Notes under the pieces: generated by a model | Told to the model about the DNA's origin: nothing | Seen by the model: only the letters and a program-made list of their open reading frames with translations | Database searches by the model: none | In this document: positions 59,755 to 64,000 of the stretch, one piece after another | How positions within the stretch are numbered: the stretch's first letter is position 1 | Layout: each line of letters starts with the position of its first letter | Translations under genes and position numbers: made by a program | Assembly: GCA_023439185.1 (NCBI GenBank) | Contig: JAEXOR010000043.1 | Span: 45,542-109,541 of the forward strand | Reading direction: 5' to 3' | Length of the DNA stretch: 64,000 bases | From: Bacillota bacterium | Lineage (GTDB): Bacteria; Bacillota; Desulfotomaculia; Desulfotomaculales; Desulfallaceae

Positions 59755-60951
59755 TTAACCTTGCAGCGCGTTGGCGCTGATTCCGGCACCGGCGTTCGGC
59801 AGCAGTTCCACCGGTTCACCCAGCAGGAATTCACCCTTTTGGATCCAGGTTTTCAATAAACCGGCGACTTCTCTGGCCCGCGGGTAACTGGACATTGGCG
59901 CCGTGACCACTTCCCGGCCGTTGATTTTAATAACGCCGCTTTTTAATTCCGCGTAACTTACTTGGCCGAGGTTGCCGGGCTCACGCTCGGGAAACGCCCC
60001 GCTGTAGTCAATAACCGGCGCGTACAGTTCGTCGTCACCGGCGGCGGCGAACCGGCAGACCTCCTCGTTAAGGATGGGGATGGGAATGCCGAGGCCGACT
60101 GACAAACTGGCGCCATAGCCCAGCATGCTGGCGCCGGCCAGCCAGCGGGGACTCATCTTTTTCAAATCGCCGATTACCGCCAGGGTGGCGCCGGACGGGC
60201 TTAAGTCTTTTTCGCTTTCATCCTTTAAAAAGGATGGAAAGTGCTGGGTGCCGTTCCAGGCCACATACCCTACACCGCCGCCCAGGAATATGCGGGTTCC
60301 GATACCGATGGTCTTAAAATACGGGTCCTTAAGCAACGGACTAAGTTGCCCCGACGTGGAATAATGGGCGTTTTGCAGGTTGCTTTTCAGTACCCCCATG
60401 TAGGTATAGATGGTTTTGGGGCCCGGGTTCACCGCGCAGCTATAATTCTGATAAGCGTTGCGGGGGTTGAACAGGATCGCTTCGTTAATATCATCAAGCG
60501 TAATCTTGGTTTCAATTTCCCGCCGCGGATAGCAGTTGGTTCCGTAGCCGGTGGCTTTTAAAGTGACTGTCTTGCGGGCCACCAGATCCTGAATCACATG
60601 CCCGCCGCCGTACCGGAACTCGCCCGGGTGATTGCTGTTCAACGGATCGTCTTCACGGACCTCAGTGGCGCCGATGTAAGCGTCCACCGCCGCGATACCG
60701 GTGTAAGCCGGTACTCCGTTCAGCCATACTTTCTGCATTTTAATCCTGGGCTTGGAATGCCCGAAGCTTAAAAAAGCGCCGGAAGAGCACATGGGTCCGA
60801 ATGTTCCGGTGGTCACCACGTCGACCTCGGATGTGGCCTGGCTTACGCCTTTTTCCCTGACCATGGTCACAAGTTCTTCGGCGGTAACTACCACCGCTTT
60901 ACCTTGCCTGATGCGCTCATTGATTTCCCGGAATGATCTTTCTGTTGCCAT
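59755..60951 (-). CDS. Homocysteine biosynthesis protein (COG1900/DUF39)
   Basis: 398 residues from ATG at 60951 after GGAGGTGCGG. Family features: VVTTGTFGPMCSSGAFLSFG with a conserved Cys, NGVPAYTGIAAVDAYIGATE, ATGYGTNCYPRREIETKITL, and GASMLGYGASLSVGLGIPIP. Works with the NIL ferredoxin to build homocysteine directly from aspartate semialdehyde and sulfide in anaerobes. It is the first gene behind a SAM riboswitch, consistent with a methionine-supply role. Confidence 0.92.
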   Translation of the reverse strand: MATERSFREINERIRQGKAVVVTAEELVTMVREKGVSQATSEVDVVTTGTFGPMCSSGAFLSFGHSKPRIKMQKVWLNGVPAYTGIAAVDAYIGATEVREDDPLNSNHPGEFRYGGGHVIQDLVARKTVTLKATGYGTNCYPRREIETKITLDDINEAILFNPRNAYQNYSCAVNPGPKTIYTYMGVLKSNLQNAHYSTSGQLSPLLKDPYFKTIGIGTRIFLGGGVGYVAWNGTQHFPSFLKDESEKDLSPSGATLAVIGDLKKMSPRWLAGASMLGYGASLSVGLGIPIPILNEEVCRFAAAGDDELYAPVIDYSGAFPEREPGNLGQVSYAELKSGVIKINGREVVTAPMSSYPRAREVAGLLKTWIQKGEFLLGEPVELLPNAGAGISANALQG

Positions 60952-60987
60952 ACCGCACCTCCATTGGTTTTGTGCTCCGCTCCGACA

Positions 60988-61148
60988 TAATAAAACCCCT
61001 TCCGGGTACAGAAGAGGTTTTAAATACGTCACCTCTTATCTGCCAGAAGTAATTACTCCTGCAGGAATTAGCACCATACCTCGCCTCCTTGGGCAGGGCG
61101 GTTGCCGGGCTTCACAGGGCCAGTCCCTCCACCACTCCGGATAAGAGC
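60988..61148 (-). promoter_or_regulatory. SAM-I (S-box) riboswitch with terminator
   Basis: Minus strand runs CTCTTATCCGGAGTGGTGGA, GGGACTGGCCCTGTGAAGCC, CGGCAACC, GGTGCTAATTCC and closes with GGCAGATAAGAG, the SAM-I core with P1 CTCTTATC/GATAAGAG (61033-61147). A terminator stem AAAACCTCTT / AAGGGGTTTT (60988-61021) follows. It controls the homocysteine operon. The gap to the divergent hcp gene (61149-61378) holds only promoter-like DNA and a dyad. Confidence 0.95.
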
Positions 61149-61251
61149 ACTTTTAAATTTGGCTTTGTATTACACTTCTATAGTTTATCAACCATCCGGT
61201 CTGTTTGTCAACAGTCTGCCTCATTTCCGGTATGTAAGTTATGGGAAAGTC

Positions 61252-61272
61252 ACTTCATCAATGTGACGAAGT
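61252..61272. promoter_or_regulatory. Dyad upstream of hcp, possible operator
   Basis: ACTTCaTCA-ATG-TGAcGAAGT, eight of nine paired positions, 107 bases upstream of the hcp start. Hcp genes are commonly under FNR/HcpR-type regulators that bind TGTGA-like dyads, but this one is not a standard match. Confidence 0.35.
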
Positions 61273-61378
61273 TTGGATGCCGGGTGTGAGATACATCATA
61301 GTTGGGTGTTTGATTATCCGGTAAGCTATAAACAGCCAAAGAGCAACTGTAACGATTAAAAAGAGGAGGTCATGAATA

Positions 61379-62662
61379 ATGTTTTGTTACCAGTGTGAAC
61401 AGACAGCCGGCGGTACCGGCTGCACCAAAGTTGGCGTATGCGGTAAGAATGAAGATATCGCCAGCCTGCAGGACGCGCTGATTATCGGTCTGAAAGGCGT
61501 GGCAGCTTATTCGTTCCACGCCCGGGAACTGGGGGAACGGGACGAACAGGTTGACGCTTTCATGCATGACGCGCTGTTTTCCACCCTGACCAACGTTAAC
61601 TTCGACCTGGGGAACCACGTGGAAAAAGTGCTCAAGTGTGGCGAAATGAATTACCGGGCCATGGAACTGCTTGACAAAGCCAACGTCTCCCGGTTCGGTT
61701 CCCCGGTGCCCGTTCAGGTGTCCACCGGCTTCAAGCCCGGCCCGGCCGTCCTGATTACCGGTCACGACCTGCTGGATTTATATGAACTGCTCAAGCAAGC
61801 CCGGGACGCCGGAGTAAACGTGTACACCCACGGTGAAATGCTGCCGGCCCACGCGTATCCCGTGCTGAAAGAATTCCCCAACCTGGTTGGGCATTACGGC
61901 ACCGCGTGGCAGAACCAGAAGAAAGAGTTTGACGAGTTTCCCGGCGCTATTCTGGGCACCACCAATTGTGTCCTGATACCCAAAGAATCCTATCAGGACC
62001 GTATGTTCACCTGTGGTATCGCCCGTCTGCCCGGTGTAAAACACATCGCCGACCGTGATTTTACCGCGGTGATTGAAAAGGCCAAATCCCTGCCTTCCCT
62101 GCCGGAAAAAGAGGGCGGCGTGCTGACCACCGGTTTTCACCATAACTTCGTGCTTTCCATCGCCGATAAGATTGTGGAGGCGGTAAAAGCGGGCAAGATC
62201 AAGCATTTCTTCCTGGTGGGCGGTTGTGAAGGCACACGTTCCTCCCGCAGTTACTATACCGAATTCGTCAAGCAACTGCCCCAGGACAGCGTGGTTATTA
62301 CCCTGGGCTGCGGCAAGTACCGGTTCAACTACCTGGACCTGGGGGATATCGACGGCATACCGCGCCTGCTGGATATGGGCCAGTGCAATAATGCCTACTC
62401 GGCCATCCAGGTGGCCGTGGCTCTGGCCAAGGTATTTAACTGCGGCGTAAACGACCTGCCGCTCAGCCTGGTGCTGTCGTGGTTCGAACAAAAAGCGGTG
62501 TCCATCCTGTTCACCCTGCTGCACCTGGGCGTGCAGAACATCCGCATCGGCCCCACAGCCCCGGCGTTTTTGACCCCCAACGTGCTGGCGGTAATTCAGG
62601 AGAAATACAACTTGCAACTGATTACCACGCCGGAAGAGGATATCAAGGCCATCCTGGGTTAA
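61379..62662 (+). CDS. hcp: Hybrid-cluster protein (class III, short)
   Basis: 427 residues. N-terminal Fe-S ligands Cys3, Cys6, Cys15 and Cys21 (FCYQCEQT, CTKVGVCGK), and hybrid-cluster segments GHDLLDLYELL, YTHGEMLPAHAYP, GTTNCVL, FFLVGGCEGTRSSRSYYTEF, TLGCGKYRFN and LDMGQCNNAYSA. Normal class I/II proteins have about 540 residues; this short form lacks the extra helical bundle, as in class III. Acts on NO or hydroxylamine stress, or in protein nitrosylation. GGAGG ten bases before ATG. Followed by a strong terminator. Confidence 0.93.
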   Translation: MFCYQCEQTAGGTGCTKVGVCGKNEDIASLQDALIIGLKGVAAYSFHARELGERDEQVDAFMHDALFSTLTNVNFDLGNHVEKVLKCGEMNYRAMELLDKANVSRFGSPVPVQVSTGFKPGPAVLITGHDLLDLYELLKQARDAGVNVYTHGEMLPAHAYPVLKEFPNLVGHYGTAWQNQKKEFDEFPGAILGTTNCVLIPKESYQDRMFTCGIARLPGVKHIADRDFTAVIEKAKSLPSLPEKEGGVLTTGFHHNFVLSIADKIVEAVKAGKIKHFFLVGGCEGTRSSRSYYTEFVKQLPQDSVVITLGCGKYRFNYLDLGDIDGIPRLLDMGQCNNAYSAIQVAVALAKVFNCGVNDLPLSLVLSWFEQKAVSILFTLLHLGVQNIRIGPTAPAFLTPNVLAVIQEKYNLQLITTPEEDIKAILG

Positions 62663-62688
62663 CAGGCCTGTTTGACACCCCCAGTAGA

Positions 62689-62726
62689 GATTTAGCCCGG
62701 CCTGAAACGGCCGGGCTAAATCTTTT
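62689..62726 (+). terminator. Terminator after hcp
   Basis: GATTTAGCCCGGCC / GGCCGGGCTAAATC perfect 14-bp stem with six-base loop and TTTT, 26 bases past the hcp stop. Confidence 0.9.
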
Positions 62727-62817
62727 ACATAAACCGGGGATTAACCGGGAATTTTTCGTAACCCTGTGAACAACATTTTAATGATCAGCATAGCGCATAT
62801 CAGGGTTATCATATATA

Positions 62818-63516
62818 CTAAGCCTCCGCCAGGAATTGTTCCGACAGGCGGTCGATGGCTCTCTTTTCAATCCTGCTCACGTAGGAACGGGAAATGCCCA
62901 TGTTTTTGGCAATTTCTTTTTGTGTGCGGCGTTTTTTGCCGCGCAGTCCGTAACGCAGCACCAGTACATTTCTTTCCTGGGGCGTGAGTTGCTTCAATTT
63001 GCGCCACAACTGCTCGCAATCCAGATGCTTGGATACCAGTTCAGACACTGTCTCCGCATCGGTGCTCAATACGTCCATGAAATGAATTTCATTGCCCTCT
63101 TTATCAGTGCCGATTGGTTCATACAGCGACATTTCCGAACGCATTTTTTTCTTGGAACGCATATACATGAGTATCTCGTTTTCTATGCACTTGGAGGCGT
63201 AAGTGGCCAACCGGGAAGACTTTTTACCGTTAAAGGTATTGACTGCCTTGATTAAACCAATGGTGCCGATGGAGATTAAATCGTCGAAATCATCTCCGCT
63301 GCCCTCGAACTTTTTAATGATATGGGCGACCAGCCTGAGATTGCGTTCTATGAGCACATCTCTGGCTTTTTCGTCCCCTTGGGCCAGTTCCTTCAGGTAG
63401 CGCTGCTCCTCTTCTTCGGACAGGGGCTTGGGAAAACTATTCTGCGTCACATACGAAACAAGCAGCATCAACCCCTGAATGACAGACGCGACAGCCAGGG
63501 TCAAGAATCCGGGCAA
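62818..63516 (-). CDS. sigK: Sporulation sigma factor SigK
   Basis: 232 residues as one uninterrupted frame. N-terminal 20 or so residues (FLTLAVASVIQGLMLLV) form the hydrophobic pro-sequence; then region 2 (EKARDVLIERNLRLVAHIIK, FDDLISIGTIGLIKAVNTF) and region 4 helix-turn-helix (QKEIAKNMGISRSYVSRIEK). TTG start eight bases after AGAGGGGG. The late mother-cell sigma factor; no skin-type element splits it as in Bacillus subtilis. Confidence 0.94.
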   Translation of the reverse strand: MPGFLTLAVASVIQGLMLLVSYVTQNSFPKPLSEEEEQRYLKELAQGDEKARDVLIERNLRLVAHIIKKFEGSGDDFDDLISIGTIGLIKAVNTFNGKKSSRLATYASKCIENEILMYMRSKKKMRSEMSLYEPIGTDKEGNEIHFMDVLSTDAETVSELVSKHLDCEQLWRKLKQLTPQERNVLVLRYGLRGKKRRTQKEIAKNMGISRSYVSRIEKRAIDRLSEQFLAEA

Positions 63517-63720
63517 TCCACATTCCCCCTCTTAAGATATGGGTTTAAACCCTGATAAGCAACCGATTCTATATCCTATGCCCGGATTGGCCGGCGTGTG
63601 CCTGTACAAAAAATGTTTCCGGATTTGATTTGCAAACCCCATAATATACATGCCCGAATATCTTGACTTTTGCCCCGGCAAATAATATAATTTTCCTTGC
63701 AACTGTTTAAGCGTTATCAT

Positions 63721-63798
63721 CGGGGCGTAGCTCAGTTTGGCTAGAGCGCTACCTTGGGGTGGTAGAGGCCGCACGTTCAAGTCGTGTCGCTCCGACCA
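63721..63798 (+). tRNA. tRNA-Pro (anticodon GGG)
   Basis: 78 bases with encoded CCA. Acceptor CGGGGCG pairs with CGCTCCG (one G-T); D-arm GCTC/GAGC; anticodon stem CTACC/GGTAG with loop TTGGGGT, anticodon GGG; T-arm with GTTCAAG. In the gap before it (63517-63720) I see no gene. Confidence 0.93.
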
Positions 63799-63810
63799 AA
63801 GAATTAAAGT

Positions 63811-63855
63811 GTGAAAGAAGTTGACTGCGGAAGCAGTCAACTTCTTTCACTTTAT
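63811..63855 (+). terminator. Terminator after tRNA-Pro
   Basis: GTGAAAGAAGTTGACTGC / GCAGTCAACTTCTTTCAC, 18-bp perfect stem with GGAA tetraloop, followed by TTTAT. Confidence 0.9.
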
Positions 63856-63883
63856 ATGCTAAAATATACAGGAGGTGCGAGCT

Positions 63884-63907
63884 GTGAAACAGCGCGCAAA
63901 TGCGTGA
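63884..63907 (+). CDS. Possible 7-codon leader peptide
   Basis: GTG start eight bases after a strong GGAGGTGCG gives MKQRANA and stop. The stop overlaps the ATG of the next frame (TGATG), an arrangement seen in coupled leaders. Too short to judge. Confidence 0.25.
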   Translation: MKQRANA

Positions 63908-63993
63908 TGTTTCCTCTTGAAGATGGAGGTGACTCTGTTTTCATTAGTAAGCTAATATCATACAGTAGGGAAATCCTATCAGGTAATACCTAA
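63907..63993 (+). CDS. Short unknown ORF at the right edge
   Basis: 28 codons (MFPLEDGGDSVFISKLISYS then REILSGNT) overlapping the stop of the preceding 7-codon frame. No recognised family; could be part of a broken gene or chance. Confidence 0.25.
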   Translation: MFPLEDGGDSVFISKLISYSREILSGNT

Positions 63994-64000
63994 CCAGTAG

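Noticed and set aside
62766..62987. 73-codon plus-strand frame after hcp
   Set aside because: Runs antisense through sigK and has no ribosome binding site.
62818..63516. Skin-type element in sigK
   Set aside because: The gene is one continuous frame of normal length.
63532..63840. 102-codon minus-strand frame with a ...RHDLNVRPLPPQGSALAKLS-like sequence
   Set aside because: It reads through the complement of the tRNA-Pro gene and its terminator; this peptide is a known translation artefact of tRNA.

Overview
The window looks like a stretch of chromosome from a spore-forming, anaerobic Firmicute of the Desulfotomaculum/Pelotomaculum (Peptococcaceae-like) type. The sporulation genes (uninterrupted sigK, spoVT, a Spo0F-type regulator) point to an endospore former. 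The class III hybrid-cluster protein, the split 'archaeal-type' glutamate synthase, the COG1900/NIL-ferredoxin/UPF0280 homocysteine set and several radical SAM or Fe-S proteins point to an anaerobe. The genus is an inference; no rRNA gene is present.

Layout. 1-4.7 kb: branched-chain amino-acid-type ABC uptake genes (livJ, livH, partial livM) behind a sigma-54-type promoter, divergent from a sigma-54 activator. 4.7-9.8 kb: HAD phosphatase, a KdpD/KdpE pair without kdpFABC, and a TRAP permease pair without its binding protein. 9.8-11.5 kb: a CBS-GGDEF protein and a small unknown protein behind a class I cyclic-di-GMP riboswitch. 11.5-15.7 kb: XRE regulator, TauE/SafE permease, an SRAP pseudogene, and a TetR-led operon of secreted proteins with two tandem operators. 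15.8-19.2 kb: a scarred integration zone at tRNA-Arg(CCG), with three copies of the tRNA 3' end, an IS3 remnant, a gene fragment, an SRAP gene and an Rpn-type nuclease gene. 19.3-24 kb: tsaE-tsaB-rimI, spo0F, a class I amidotransferase, a MazEF pair and ilvH.

24-30 kb and 38.8-44.4 kb form one nitrogen-assimilation regulon. They hold two type I glutamine synthetase genes, an FMN glutamate synthase-like gene, two ANTAR response regulators, and a five-gene split glutamate synthase operon (ferredoxin, FAD reductase, glutaminase, FMN/Fe-S synthase, GXGXG subunit). The leaders of these units carry small hairpins with six-base loops (A at position 1, G at position 4) that overlap intrinsic terminators. 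This is the expected signature of ANTAR-controlled antitermination. The second glutamine synthetase lacks two conserved active-site glutamates. Between the blocks lie a YyaL-type thioredoxin-fold protein, a DUF4180 protein, a P-type cation ATPase flanked by a direct repeat of about 110 bp, a solo antitoxin-like gene and asnB.

44.5-51.5 kb: rsgI/sigI with a very Asn-rich RsgI tail, a nitrilase-family gene, cobK-cbiQ-cbiO behind a cobalamin riboswitch, and spoVT. 51.6-58.6 kb: rmuC, an MFS transporter, and a PadR / radical SAM / SsuABC-type transporter cluster of unknown substrate. 58.6-64 kb: the homocysteine operon under a SAM riboswitch, hcp, sigK and tRNA-Pro(GGG). Most start sites were re-chosen from visible ribosome binding sites; gene names rest on motif recognition, not database searches.
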